Positions 40,912-52,423 of a stretch of DNA of 64,000 nucleotides are shown in pieces. How positions within the stretch are numbered: position 1 is the stretch's first letter; each line of letters begins with the position of its first letter. The DNA comes from Medicago truncatula (Eukaryota > Streptophyta > Magnoliopsida > Fabales > Fabaceae): NCBI RefSeq assembly GCF_003473485.1, contig NC_053045.1:39592494-39656493 (forward strand). Direction: 5' to 3'. Under the pieces are notes generated by a model, which was given only the letters and a program-made list of their open reading frames with translations, made no database searches and was not told the origin of the DNA. The position numbers and the translations under genes are program-made.

Positions 40912-41333
40912 GTTGTAAATGATCGTATCGGGTTGGAACGAGAAAAGAAAGGAAGAGAAGAAGCGCGGCGGCTGTAGGGTTTAGTCCATGTGCTATGTTC
41001 TAGAAAGAGAAGCTATTTTTTCTTTATATTTTCCAAAATCTTTTATGCATTCATTTGCCCTTGTGTGAATTGTGATTGGCGGTATTTGGTAATAATTACT
41101 TTAAAACTAAAGTTAAAAGGAAGAGTTTTCAAAATAAAGTAAAAGTTGTTTGGTAATAATTATCTATTTTAAAAATTATTTTTAAAAGTTCCAAGTAGTT
41201 GTGAATTATTAAGGAAAAACATTGATTGTTGTCATACTCTATTTTTTTGGTAATTTTTTTTTTATTAAATGATTGAAAATTTTAGAAAAGAAATATCAAT
41301 TCTTGATACATTTTTTTAAGTTAATTCTACATA

Positions 41334-42283
41334 GGGAGTCCTTAATATGGTCCTCAATTTTAAAGGTTCATCCATGGTCCTCTCTAATTGACCTTCTACA
41401 TCAGGTTTCACTTTTTTTTTTTTTTGTCCATGGCCCCATACAAGGTAATTACATTTATGCACTTCTGTATAATCCCTAGGCTAAGAATCATTTTCCTCCT
41501 CTCTCCATTTCTCTTTGTTAATCGCTACAGTCTCCTTCCTTCTTCCTCTATCTCATCTTCACCTTCACCCCTCCATTTAAACCATAAATTTCTCGTGGAG
41601 CAATTATCTTAGTTCGTTGGTCAATTCACATCCAAGATTCCAACCCCTTCTTGCTGTGATAGACAGAAATGTGCTAAAATGTTAATTTTGTTTTTATGAA
41701 AAATATGTAGAATAAAAGTGAGATTTAGATTTTTGTAAAAAAAAAAAGGTGAGATTTAGAGAAATTGTAAGCCTATGTGACCACCCATTGAGAGTACATT
41801 TTTCATGAGGGAAATCAGTTCCCTTAAAGACAAATCACCCAAGCCCTATGTTTAAATGTTGTATTTCAAAATCATTTTCACGGTGAATTATAAACTATTG
41901 TCACTGGAAAGAAAAAAAAAAGGTGATAAACCAAAACAAGATAAGATCCAATATGAGTCCCATTAGCTTGTTCATTAGATTTTTTATTTTTAACTGGATG
42001 CTCATTACTATTACTAGTTGGTGTAGAAGGAATCAGGTTGTATATTAACTTTAGAAAAAGAAGAAGGAATCTAGCTATGAACTGAGAGAAATAATTTTGT
42101 ACCTGGATACTTTGGTGTTATATGGAGGGGCACATAAGTAATCTTTGTGACTGCACTTTAAAAAAAAAAAAAAAATATTGTGTGGGGTCATGAAACAATT
42201 TTTGTTTTAAACCTGCTATGAAAGGTCATTTAGAGAGAACCATTGATGAATCCTTAAAATTGGGGACCATATTAGGGGCTCCC
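41334..42283. mobile_element. Non-autonomous Mutator-like element (950 bp)
   Basis: Long terminal inverted repeats of about 60 bp, opening GGGAGTCCTTAATATGGTCC on the left and, reversed, GGGAGCCCCTAATATGGTCC on the right. A 9-bp flank TTCTACATA (41325-41333) matches TTCTATATA (42284-42292) at 8 of 9, the size used by Mutator elements. There is no transposase. The interior near 41.49-41.66 kb is a C/T-rich run with leader-like character, so a captured gene piece is possible but not shown. Confidence 0.85.
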
Positions 42284-42904
42284 TTCTATATAAAATGAAT
42301 AATATTTATAATTCATTATATGAAAAAGAATTGAATTTCCATGATATGAAAAAGAATTCATTTTCCATGAAAAATGAAAGATTATTTATTTATTGGATTT
42401 TTCACACTTGTCTTGATTGGTCGAACTCATCAAATAATTTACGAGAATAATAATTTAATAATATATTATCTATAGGTTATAACTATGATATTATATCTTC
42501 TAAAAAAAACTATAATATTATATTTTGTAAAAAAAAATATAACAGTGAATGGCTATTATTAAATAATTATTTTGTAACATTTAACCATTTTCTAAATATG
42601 ACTATAATAGTATATTCTCTTTCTCTTATACTATATTTCAAATTAAATATGATTGCATATTCTAAGTTATAATATCTTTTTTAAAAAGATAATACTATAA
42701 CATAGTTCTTTATCACCTTAAAAATAACATAGTTCTTTAGTATCATTTATAAAAAACAATTGTTGTTATAATATTAATATATATAGCATAAGATGTGTCT
42801 ACATCGTTAGCAGAAAGAAATATCATAAAGAAAAAAGAGAGTCGTTTTTATTTATTGTGTATATGTTGTTAGCTACCAACGTTTCCTGTATTAAAATGAA
42901 AAGG

Positions 42905-42948
42905 GTCTTATTAACCAGTGCTCCGGGAGCACCGGTTAACATTTTTCA
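42905..42948. repeat. Palindrome-ended repeat, single-end copy
   Basis: TTAACCAGTGCTCCGGGAGC followed by ACCGGTTAAC is an almost perfect 30-bp palindrome of the same type that ends the 170-bp elements. No second end is found nearby, so this is one terminus alone, or an element collapsed to a hairpin. Confidence 0.6.
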
Positions 42949-43297
42949 AATGAAAATATAAAAATAGTTGGAGTTGGGTAACCAAGGAGGATCAAAGAAA
43001 AAAGGAGGCGAAAGTTTTTAAGAGCTTGTTTGGCCAAGCTTTTTTGGGCTTCTATTCTCCTTATAAGGAGAAAGTAGGGCCAAACACATTTCTAATAAAG
43101 CTATTTACCCGAAGAAGTAGCTTTTGTTTAATGTACAAAATTGAATAGATTGAGCTTCTACAAGAAGCTGTAGAAATGAACTTTTGGAAAAAATTCGGAG
43201 CTTCTGTGCATTGGAACACACTTTGAAACCTACTTGGCACTATTTTTAATATTTTTTTCATTTTTTATTTGCCTATATATATATATATATATATATA

Positions 43298-43409
43298 TTT
43301 ACGCGGGACATGCTTATGCTTCTTAACTGTTCCCGCATTTTCTACATGCTTATCTTAATTGTTCCCGCATTTACGCGGGAACAGTTAAGAAGCATAAGCA
43401 TGTCCCGTG

Positions 43410-43413
<4 letters not shown>
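43298..43413. repeat. Near-perfect 39-bp hairpin in a TA tract
   Basis: The left arm 43298-43336 (TTTACGCGGGACATGCTTAT onward) and right arm 43375-43413 match at 38 of 39 positions as inverted repeats, with a 38-base loop that contains another GTTCCCGC copy. TA runs flank both sides (43275-43297 and 43417-43461). A related CTTCTTAACCGTTCCCAC follows at 43469. It looks like a foldback or miniature element inserted into TA repeats. Confidence 0.85.
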
Positions 43414-43463
<50 letters not shown>

Positions 43464-43944
43464 TTATTCTTCTTAACCGTTCCCACATCTTTTCAACCTA
43501 GCTGCTGCTGTTGTCAGACTTTTCAGATCTACAGGTACGATTTTTCACCGCATCTATTTTATTTTGTTTGTTTTTTCTTTTCGATTTTGTTGAATCATGT
43601 TATCAAATCAGTATTCTATATGCACTTCTGTTTTTTTTTTTTTGTTATTCAATCAATACCATACTTTTTATGCTTTTGTGATTGCAAGTTGGGTGGCGTT
43701 TAACCTGGGAATGGGGAGTTTTTCCCCACCATGGGAAAGCTCCCCTTTCCAGGACACCTGTTAGTGGATAACCTATTTGAGAAAAATAAATAAAAAACTG
43801 AAAATTGTTATTTAATGTTGTTTGTTTTTTCTAGCATACCTCCCCTCTTTACTATTGTTCCACCTCACTTCTATTAGGGTTTGTTTGGTTAACCCCAAAA
43901 AAGAGTTTTTAGCTTATAGCTTATAAGCTCGTTTGACAAAAAAA

Positions 43945-44599
43945 GCTCTGTTTGGTAACACTTTTTCACCATGAGCTTATAGCTTATTTCACGAGCTTAT
44001 AAGCTATTTTTCAAAAGCTATTCCAAGTAGCGTTTGAGCTTATAGCTTCTCACTTTTTCTTCCAATTTTACCCTTATTATTTCATTTAAATTGTATTTTT
44101 ATCCATTATAATTTTTATAATAAGCTACGTAATAAAGACTCCTATCCCTTTATTCCATTTTTTGTATATATATCAGTTGACCTTTTTTTTTTTGAAAAAA
44201 TATATACCTTCGCTTTTTTTTTTTTTTTTTACGAAACAAAATACTATTATTCTATTAGTGTTATTTTTTTTGTTGAGGTAAGTGTTATTTTCTTTATTCT
44301 CTGTTATTAGTATTACTTTATTAGTGCTACTTTTTTTTTTTTGAGGTAAATGTTATTTTTTTTATAAAGTGGAAATACTTAATGATAATAAATATAAGAT
44401 AAAATTTTGGTAAATAAAATTTAATTTAATTTATAATACATAGGATATAATTTTTATTATGAATTAAGAATACCCTTTATGTCATTTTACATTTATCAGC
44501 CAGTTGAACCGCTGTTTTTACCAAACACTTCAGTTAGCTTATCAGCTAAAAACTATTAGCTAACTTATCAGCTATCCGCTATTTTTACCAAACAGAGCC
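43945..44599. mobile_element. hAT-like miniature element, about 655 bp
   Basis: Inverted ends GCTCTGTTTGGTAACAC and GGCTCTGTTTGGTAAAAATA (the right end, reversed). 'agcttatagc' and 'cagctaaaaac' words sit next to the ends. It has T-rich interior runs and no coding sequence. A target duplication was not identified. A second outer 'gtttgtttggttaacc' at 43879 suggests nested debris. Confidence 0.6.
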
Positions 44600-45404
44600 T
44601 TGTTTCATTTCGAGAAGATCATCTCATTCATTTCACAAGACCTTCTCTCCAACGGTTTTTTTTCTTTTCTTTGACAACAACAAAACTCCTTCTCTCCAAC
44701 AGCAGCCACTATTCTCCCTCACAATTTTTCTTCAGCTGTTGAAAGTTGAAACACTACATTTTCATCTTCAAACATGTAAACGCAAAAGAAGAAAAAACAA
44801 ATAAAACATAAAAAATCCAGAAAAAAATCTCAATTTCATTTCTTCTAGATCTAATCTTAAATTAATTCATTTCTTTGTTGTTGATTAATGAAAATAACAC
44901 CATTCTTCATCACTCATTCACTCTCAAGTCCTCTTTCTCTCCTCGTCGTCGAACCCCAAAGAGCATCGATGTCGTACCTATTTGGATCTCTTAAGAACAA
45001 CAACAAAGATGGTGTTGTGGTTCCTGATTTTTTAGTGTTTTTTTAGTCCCCATGTTTGTTGTTTCAATCTCTAGTGGTGAAAGATCAGATTTGGGAAGAA
45101 TTGATGAAGATGGTGGGTAGTGAGTTGTGGAGAAGGTTTCACAAAAAGATGCAAAATAATTTTGGTGAATGAAGGAAAAAAAATGGGTAAAATGAATTAG
45201 ATTTTTTTTTTAGTGAATCAAAGGGTTTTTGGGTTGGTTGAGTTAGATGATGAAGACAGAGAATTTGATGATGAATTAATAATAAAACAGTTGGGAAAAA
45301 ATAATTAAATGAAGACAGATTTTTTTTTTCCAGGTGTTGTTGTTTTTTTAATTTGATTTTAGAACGTAGTTGTTTTTTTTAAATAACTGTAATTAATAAA
45401 TGGA

Positions 45405-45580
45405 TCCTGCTAACAGGTGTCCGGGACACGGGTTAAACATATCATAAAAATGAATTATTACCATAAAAGGAAATTGTTTTTGACTTTATTATAAATTAAT
45501 TATACAATTTCAATGCATTAACTATTATGTAACTTTCTTTTTCATACCCTTAACCAGTGTCCGGAGACAGCGGTTAGTAT
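45405..45580. repeat. Palindrome-ended repeat family, copy 4
   Basis: GCTAACAGGTGTCCGGGACA at the left and AACCAGTGTCCGGAGACAGC at the right, both partly self-complementary, with an internal AATTTCAATGCATTAAC. It is more diverged than copies 2 and 5. Confidence 0.6.
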
Positions 45581-45704
45581 TTTCCTTAATTAAAAATGTC
45601 ATTTAAGGTATTGTGAATTAATAATATCCTTTTAAAAACAAATTAATTTCTTGTGTAAATTAAAATTAATATGACAACATTATTATCAATGAATTGCCAG
45701 GCAC

Positions 45705-45840
45705 ATCCGAAAATTTGAGTTGGAACAAAAAAGTTCAAAACGTCAGGCCCATGAAGCAAATGAAAAATTGTTGTTTAAACAATTGGTGGGATCCACTGCT
45801 GCAGTTCACAGTATCAAGCAACTAAGTTATAATAATTAGA
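45705..45840 (+). pseudogene. Orphan last-exon-like fragment
   Basis: After an AG-type acceptor near 45700, an open stretch reads HIRKFELEQKSSKRQAHEAN, then KLLFKQLVGSTAAVHSIKQL, and reaches a TAG near 45840. The charged heptad-like character suggests a coiled coil. I do not recognise the parent gene and see no adjoining exon, so I treat it as a displaced gene fragment. Confidence 0.35.
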
Positions 45841-46273
45841 AAAATGTTACGTAAACACCATTTATTCATACATTCCATTGTACACCCCGTATATTAGGGA
45901 TATTTTGGTAAGTTCATCTCACAACCACACTTTATCTTCTATTTATGTGGGGTTTAGATTGCCACGTGTCAGAATTTTATGTAGGTGTAAAGGGTGTATT
46001 GCCACATGGGATGCTACATGTATCACCACTCTAATAATTAATAGGTCACAAATCTTAGCCATCCAAATAAAAAACTAATAAATTTATGGTTGTGGTTCAA
46101 CTTTTACATGATGGGAAAGAACTTTCCTTTCCCATATTAAACCCACCTGCAAGTTGCATGTTCCTTTATTCATGTACATATGTTTGCTATATATGACTCA
46201 AAATCAACCAAATCAAAGTCAAAGTAAAACAACATGTCAACCTCATAAATATGTATATTAAGAATATTTAATA

Positions 46274-46528
46274 GGCAAATTCTATGGTACACCTAAAAAT
46301 TTTGGTGTATTGGTACACCAAATCAATAAATTAATAGTTAAGTGTGTTATTTTTCGAAGAGAAAAATTGTTTTATATACCTAATTATATTTTTCTTATGA
46401 AATGACATTTTTTAAAATATAAATATCAACAAATAACTCTTTATTCCATAAAAATATTTGTTAATTTAAATTTTTTGAAGTGGGAGTACTGGTACACCTT
46501 AATTTACGGGTGTACCGTAGAAGTTCCC
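46274..46528. mobile_element. TA-flanked miniature element (GGTACACC ends)
   Basis: GGCAAATTCTATGGTACACC at the left and the reverse partner GGGAACTTCTACGGTACACC at the right, flanked by TA on both sides. A further internal GGTACACC lies near each end. About 255 bp, non-coding, compatible with a Tc1/mariner-type miniature element. Confidence 0.75.
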
Positions 46529-46628
46529 TATTTAATACTACTAAATGCAATATATATGAATACATTCAACACGTCAACCAGAAGTGCACAAGAGTTATAT
46601 TAACAAATACGAATATTTTTTGAACTAG

Positions 46629-46772
46629 ATGTGTTTTGATGTAAGATATACGTTGGTATTTGATACATCGGTGTTCAATACCAACACATATAATTACATT
46701 AAATTATATTATTTTGTAAAAATTTTATCAATTTCGACGTATATGTGTTCGGTGTCTATGTTAATGTATGAT
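46629..46772. repeat. GACAC-rich dispersed repeat, intergenic copy
   Basis: 'ttggtatttgatacatcggtg' and 'gtgttcggtgtctatg' flank a core with TTTTATCAATTTCGACG. It is a diverged relative of the three copies in the beta-glucosidase introns. Confidence 0.4.
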
Positions 46773-46878
46773 CACAAAAATGAAACAAGTAAAGGAACAA
46801 AACAAGTTATATTATTTGACATAATTTCAGTCATCACCCAAAAACCAAGTCATTAGTTATGATGAATTAACTAGTTCT

Positions 46879-46992
46879 GGAATGAAGGCAACAAGTCATA
46901 TAGTTCAAACTTAATTAGGAATGAAGGCAACAAGTCATATAGTTCAAACTTAATTAGGAATGAAGGCAACAGGTCATGTAGTTCAGAAACTT
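46879..46992. repeat. 39-bp tandem repeat, about three copies
   Basis: Units begin at 46879, 46918 and 46957 with GGAATGAAGGCAACAAGTCA. The first two are identical over 39 bases and the third is diverged and incomplete. Confidence 0.9.
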
Positions 46993-47564
46993 ATGGTCAG
47001 AAACTTTCTAATCATGATACATTCCAAAGAAAAAAGAGGTCTGACATATAATATGTCTGACATCTTCCATAAGAGTATTATGTTGAGAACTATATTGTTA
47101 AAACATCTCAAAGATCAATATACGTGGATGTACTAGTGACACATTCATAAGAGTATTATTTTATTCTTTTTCAAGTCCATTTTCCGATTACTTAAATTAT
47201 GGAACATAACGTGCACCTTAACTTACTAAAGATCAGAGTTATACTATTTCACTTAGTAAACAGTTTTCAATTCATGTTGTTATAGTTCTTAACAAGTAAT
47301 TTTTCAACAACACTATCAAATGCCTTATGTTATGAGACATGTTCATGATCGTACTTCATGATTCAAGTGCCAACAAAAACATACAATGTACACACAATTT
47401 TATGATTTTGAGAAAAAAGTAGCAAATATACACACAACTTTGGATGTAAAATAATTAATTACTTTGATAAGGACATTCAATAAATAGTACATTAAACCCA
47501 CAAAAACATTATTACTTGTCATATGCAAGCACTTGATAGACAATAATGTCTCCGAAACACGGTG

Positions 47565-47811
47565 AATTAAGGACCCTGATGAGAGAAACGATGGAAGTTG
47601 ATGAGTTCCGGCTAAAGGAGCATCCGATTGAGGATGATAAATTGGTGTGTCTTGGAGACTAGGTTTCCTTGAAGGTATGACAATGAGCTTTGATCCTTGT
47701 TGCTTAGTAGCAGATGATGCTTGTACTTCATGTGAAGCAGATATTGCTTGTTCTTTCTTAGCAGCAGATGGTACTTCTTTCTTAGCAGCAGATATTGCTT
47801 GTTTTCCCTGC
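47565..47811 (-). pseudogene. Unassigned exon-like fragment beside copy B
   Basis: Just inside a CAG acceptor at about 47812 on the minus strand, an open stretch reads GKQAISAAKKEVPSAAKKEQ with an internally repeated SAAKKE motif, then SKLIVIPSRKPSLQD. The family is not recognised. A sequence of the form TTGATAGACAATAATGTCTC occurs at 47532 and again at 47920, so this stretch sits between two copies of a short direct repeat. Confidence 0.35.
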
Positions 47812-47837
47812 AGAAACAAGATAATTTTGGTGAAATT

Positions 47838-50800
47838 TTTTGCTGGTTTACTTTTACTTTCATCGCCTGTGTTAACCTTCTAGTACACAACCACATTACT
47901 ACTTGTCTTATTCAAGCATTTGATAGACAATAATGTCTCTGAATCTCTATGCTAAAATTCTGTTTTATGCACAAACATATTACTATTATAGTTAATAAAA
48001 TTCATTCAAGAACTCGATACACAGTCATAGTATCCATCAACAAATAAAATGGACAACTTTCTAAACCCTTCAATTGAAATAAATTCTTGTGATATTTCAA
48101 AAACTCAATACACAGTCATAGTGAAAATCCAAGGCATGTATAAAAATGAATTGAGGAACATGTATAGATTGCATGCACATGATAAGATACTTTTTTTTGA
48201 TCAAGCAAGAAAAGCACTAATGAATCAGGATAGGGCCTGAACCCTTAACAAAGAGGACACATTACAAACAGAAACTAGATCATAGTAAATGAAAACTTTC
48301 CCTATGGATCAACGGAAACATAGCTAAATTTTGGCCATAGCAATCTGCAGCCAATTTGCCTTCCCTATGTATGTCGTAGCACCTACTTTTCACAAGGAGA
48401 ATTATTGAGAAAAGGTACACTATGCAAGAAGAGCTCCTCCCCCTTAGTTAGATATTTGCTTATGAAAAAGAAAAAAAGAGTCGAGTAGTCGTAAGTTACT
48501 AGCCACCTACTCTATCAATAACGGATTTCGCCTGCCGCTCTACCAAGCTAACCAGAGCAGATGAGCATCTCTTTCAAGAAAGGATTGAACAAGTGATTAA
48601 ACATCATCCCCTTCCTTTTTTTGTTCGGTGGTGAGCAATTAAGGGATAGACTATTTTGTTAAATCCTTATAACTTGAATGACAAACAGCGATACATAGAC
48701 CATACTTCTATTCACATTTTTTCACTCCAACACTACAACTTCTGAAGAATCTAATTTGTCCAACTAAAGCCTTAACAATTTTATCTACAGTGATTTTATG
48801 CTATTTTTTACAACTTTTTTTACAGCAATATGAAGATTTAGGTCCTTCAAGTTAATCTACATCTAATGCTGATACTGTGGAGGATTTTTTTTTACGTATA
48901 AAACCGATTCATATGCCAAAACCATATTTACATGCTACATCTACTCTATCAATATGGTTTTGGCATATTTGATGTTAGTAGTAATTGATGAAGATTTAGG
49001 TCCTGATAAAAGCAAATTGCAAGTTTCTGGTGGTTCCAACAATCATACAGCTGCTAGTCTTAAAAGTGTTAAAATATTAATCAAATTTTGGAGGGACATG
49101 GTAGACAATGACACTGCTACTGACAGTACTATGGAACCTGATATTGACACAGAAAAACAGGTGGCTGCTATGAAAACACATAGTGATGTTGAGAAGTACT
49201 TAGTTAAGCAATATGAGCTGGCCAATCAAGTTAAACATGGCAGGAAAACTAATAAGCAAAAGAGTCCTAAATATCAAGTTTGTTCTGCGGGGATCAGAAC
49301 TCGTTCTAAAATAGGGCAATCATTGTACTTAAGATTACTCTCTCATCTGTTATCTTCATTGTATTGATTCAATCTGGTCGATCAGGAGAGCGAGTGCGAG
49401 AGAGCGCCTAGCACGAAAGATTGTTTTGCTCTAAAAATACAAGGCGTTAGCGCTTTCAAATTACAAAATATTAATTTAGAGTACAACCTATAGCTGTTTT
49501 AATCCTCAAAAATAGCTCCTATAATTTACCAAATGTCTTTAGCCTCTTAAATTTAAAAAAATTTAATTTAGAAAATATCCACCAAAATCAATGAAATACT
49601 TGTTATTATCTTGAATGCCCTCTTTTATGCATCGAGAGAGAAAAAATAAATCTAGCAATATGCTGATGCCACCGAGGCCAATTAGGTTGCTTACCAAAAC
49701 TTTGATGCGATGTTTTGTTTAGATATAGACGAATTAGGTTTCTCATCAATTAGCTAGAGTAGTTATTTTCAGTTAGCCCCGAAGTTAATATTTATTAAAA
49801 CGACTAAATTGCCATTTTACAACATTCAAATGGTGGTTTACTCAAGTTAGAAACATCTCATGGTGTCTACTGTCGGATATGCTCTAAAAATAATGAACCC
49901 GACTACTCTAAATACAAATCTTACAAATTCGAACGTTAAACTATCCAGGGACTACAGAAGGGTGCTTCAGTGTGATATACATCATAAAAATATTGTGGGA
50001 ACCTGCTGGATGATTTATGGTTATGGACAACTGATCACTAGAAAGAGGTGAATAATTTACCAGCTCATGTTGGGTATTTCAAACTTACTACTTGTATGCT
50101 AATGGACCAGATCTAGATACTGCAAATCTAGCAAGTGGACTGGGTCCAGTAATGCCAGAATTTGAGCCTAGCACCATAATCCAAAGGCCCAGATCGATGG
50201 GTGCTCCTTAAGCTGCTAATATCAACGTCATAGAGGTGCTCTTGGCTATGTGATGATGATCCTTTAAAGTATCCTGAACATGAGTTTCCAATGGCATAGT
50301 ATTGACTGTCGGCAGGCAGGTATGGTGAGTTTCCAATGAGCTTCGCGGAAGGTATGGTGAAATCTCTCAACGTTGGTCTAGAAAGATAAGTTGTGCTACA
50401 AGATGAGATCTGTGCATAAATCCAAATATAACATTTTAGAAAACTACAAAATGAAAGACTAATGTTTCAGATAAAACAGAGCAAAGATGCATGAATTCTG
50501 CCTTGAATAAATGGCACTATCTTACCTTAATTAGTATGTATGGTATTCTCTCTAACAAATAAACATATATAATTCAAGCAAAATTGTATATAGGTACCTA
50601 TGTGTTTCACTCCAAGAATCCAGTATCATCTCTGCAGAGAGTTTCACAAATAACTGCAGCGTGGAGTTGATGCTTGCTTCAGCTGACATATGACCTGATA
50701 ATTCAGGATCCATTCTCTCGCTGGCATGCCCATTGCTTAAAGACTGTCGATGCTGATGTTCATGTTCCAACCTCACAAACTCAATGCAAGCAATCACCGC

Positions 50801-51527
50801 TGATATGCACCTGCCAAGTACTGCATGGTTAGAGTGAGACAAATACTACCAAATATTATTGTACAATGGAATATTTCCAACTCCCATATAATTACTAGAT
50901 AGTGGTGAATCCAATGATGTGCCAAATTATAACCATGCAAAAACAACTTTCAGCTAAAACTTAACTATACTGACCTTGCCAAGCAATGTATATTGTTACT
51001 AAAACCCTCTGTTGTCAACATTAAATGCCGTGGTGGACCAGATATTTGATGTCATGAATGTCGCAAATAAGTATGGTAACAAACTCCAAGAACCATCATT
51101 TGCACCGCCAACATCCTCTAAAATTGATTTCACCAAATGGAATCATGATTATTTACAACACCTGCCGTATTTGCCACTGTTCTCATTCCCAGTTAGCAGT
51201 GAATGTATCAAGGGAGCACCTTCTTCAAGTATGGCACCAGAAGCCTCAGATAGTAGCCGATCAAAAGCCAGAGCCAGGCCAGCCTGAATACAAAAATCTA
51301 TCAGTGTTTCCAGATCAACTATTTGCTTCATAGAAGCTTCTCTTTCAATTCTATCACCAGCATGAAGACTGGTGTCAATGCAATTTAAAAGTGCAGCAGT
51401 ATGCTCTTTAAGCATTCTGTCTAGCCTGTCTACTCCATAGCCACCAAAAATATGTATAAAAGCCTGCAGTTCACTTATATCTGTGACAGATTCTGCAAAA
51501 TATCCACCAACAGGCCTTGTACTCCTG
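47838..51527. repeat. Segmental duplication, copy B (uninterrupted)
   Basis: Direct-orientation partner of 26358-27022 plus 31522-34641. It preserves the empty target site of the outer LTR at about 48605 (catccccttcc). It differs from A by a 114-bp extra segment (48436-48549), deletions near 50280 and 51195, and scattered substitutions. Beyond 51527 it continues into further NAP1 sequence that copy A lacks. Confidence 0.9.
48954..49425 (+). pseudogene. Unassigned coding-like region in copy B
   Basis: Longer open version of the copy A region at 31871. It encodes an acidic helical segment, then KYLVKQYELANQVKHGRKTN and GQSLYLRLLSHLLSSLY. I cannot name it. It lies 3' of and opposite to the NAP1 pseudogene, so it may be the tail of the gene that neighboured NAP1 in the source locus. 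Confidence 0.4.
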
Positions 51528-51874
51528 AAGCATTTATGAATTGCAACAAACAGTATCCCAGCACCAGATACATCCTTGATTATGTTTTCGATATACCAAT
51601 TGCATACAGATTCAGTGGCATCGCCTGTATGTTGGTCTGCTGGCTTCTCAAACAAGTGCAGTGAAGAAACTGGTCCCAAAAAGGCTTCTGAAAGAAAAAC
51701 TTCACGAATACCCTGAGTAATGTCCATGCTGATGAGCTGCTCTGCAAGATGCACAATGCTAACATGTCTCCAGGTTAGTGATTCCAGAACAGAAGGGCGC
51801 TGAAGATCATTATCAGTTTTCAGAACACCAAGCAACCTTCTTCTGAAATTGCCGAGAATGCATTCTCTCATGTA
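50088..51874 (-). pseudogene. NAP1-like pseudogene, 3' part, copy B
   Basis: It begins after an intact intron acceptor at 51875 with YMRECILGNFRRRLLGVLKT and stays open to 51149 through GREVFLSEAF-type and VSGAGILFVAIHKCF sequence, MLKEHTAALLNCIDTS and GAILEEGAPLIHSLLTG. Later exons include CISAVIACIEFVRLEHEHQH (50.8 kb) and GYFKGSSSHSQEHLYD (50.26 kb), with the stop at 50088. Shared with copy A are the missing residues after CIDTS and the frameshift near 51000. Private to B are a deletion after HSLLTG (about 51190) and a loss of about 115 bases near 50290. No earlier NAP1 exons follow upstream, so most of the gene (about 1000 residues) is absent. Not functional as NAP1. Confidence 0.85.
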
Positions 51875-52423
51875 CTGCACAAATAGCTTGAGGTGTTAAA
51901 ATAATAACAGTAGGATGGATGTTTGGTTTTGAAACAGTACAATTTGATAAAGTAGGAGTGACATATGGGTTGATCTATTACTAGATTACCCGGTGTCAGA
52001 TTTGGATCCTCTGTGTGAGGGATGCTTGTTAAGAGTTAAGTGCAGCATAGATTATAATGATAAAATCAATAACTTCAAGTTTGTAAGATAAAGTGAAAGT
52101 TGTAATCCCTTAGACCTTCTCCCCACTTCAGAGGATGTGACTCCAAATAGATTATAATTAAGATGTGATAAATACAGGCAAATATCCCTTCATCTATCTG
52201 TTTATTTATTTATTATTAATTCAATCTAGACACTGTTTATATACAAGTTTCTTGGGCTCACAAGTATGCACCTGTGTTGATAGAGGAATTATAACTTTAT
52301 TTGCATTTCTTTCTAAACAAAAAATGCCAAATCATCATCCTTGTTGTTAAAAGAAGGGGGAGGTGGGGATCAATCCCTTTAATACTCGGCCTCTAATGAC
52401 AACTAGAACCAGAATATATAGCG

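Noticed and set aside
43680-43760. GGGAATGGGGAG/CTCCCCTTTCC semi-palindrome as a regulatory element
   Set aside because: A single occurrence with imperfect pairing and no gene close by. No support beyond composition.
44950-45050. Possible first exon beginning MSYLFGSLKNNNKDG
   Set aside because: It stops after about 25 codons, has no downstream partner and no recognised family. A chance or long-displaced exon cannot be separated.
47400-47896. Large minus-strand open region next to copy B as an intact gene
   Set aside because: The tail beyond RVSETLLSIKCL is AT-rich and non-coding in character, and upstream exons are not evident. It is retained only as a low-confidence fragment.
48480-48549. 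tRNA-like sequence (TTGGTAGAGCGGC on the minus strand) in the copy B extra segment
   Set aside because: There is no acceptor stem, T-loop or full cloverleaf, so it cannot be called a tRNA gene.
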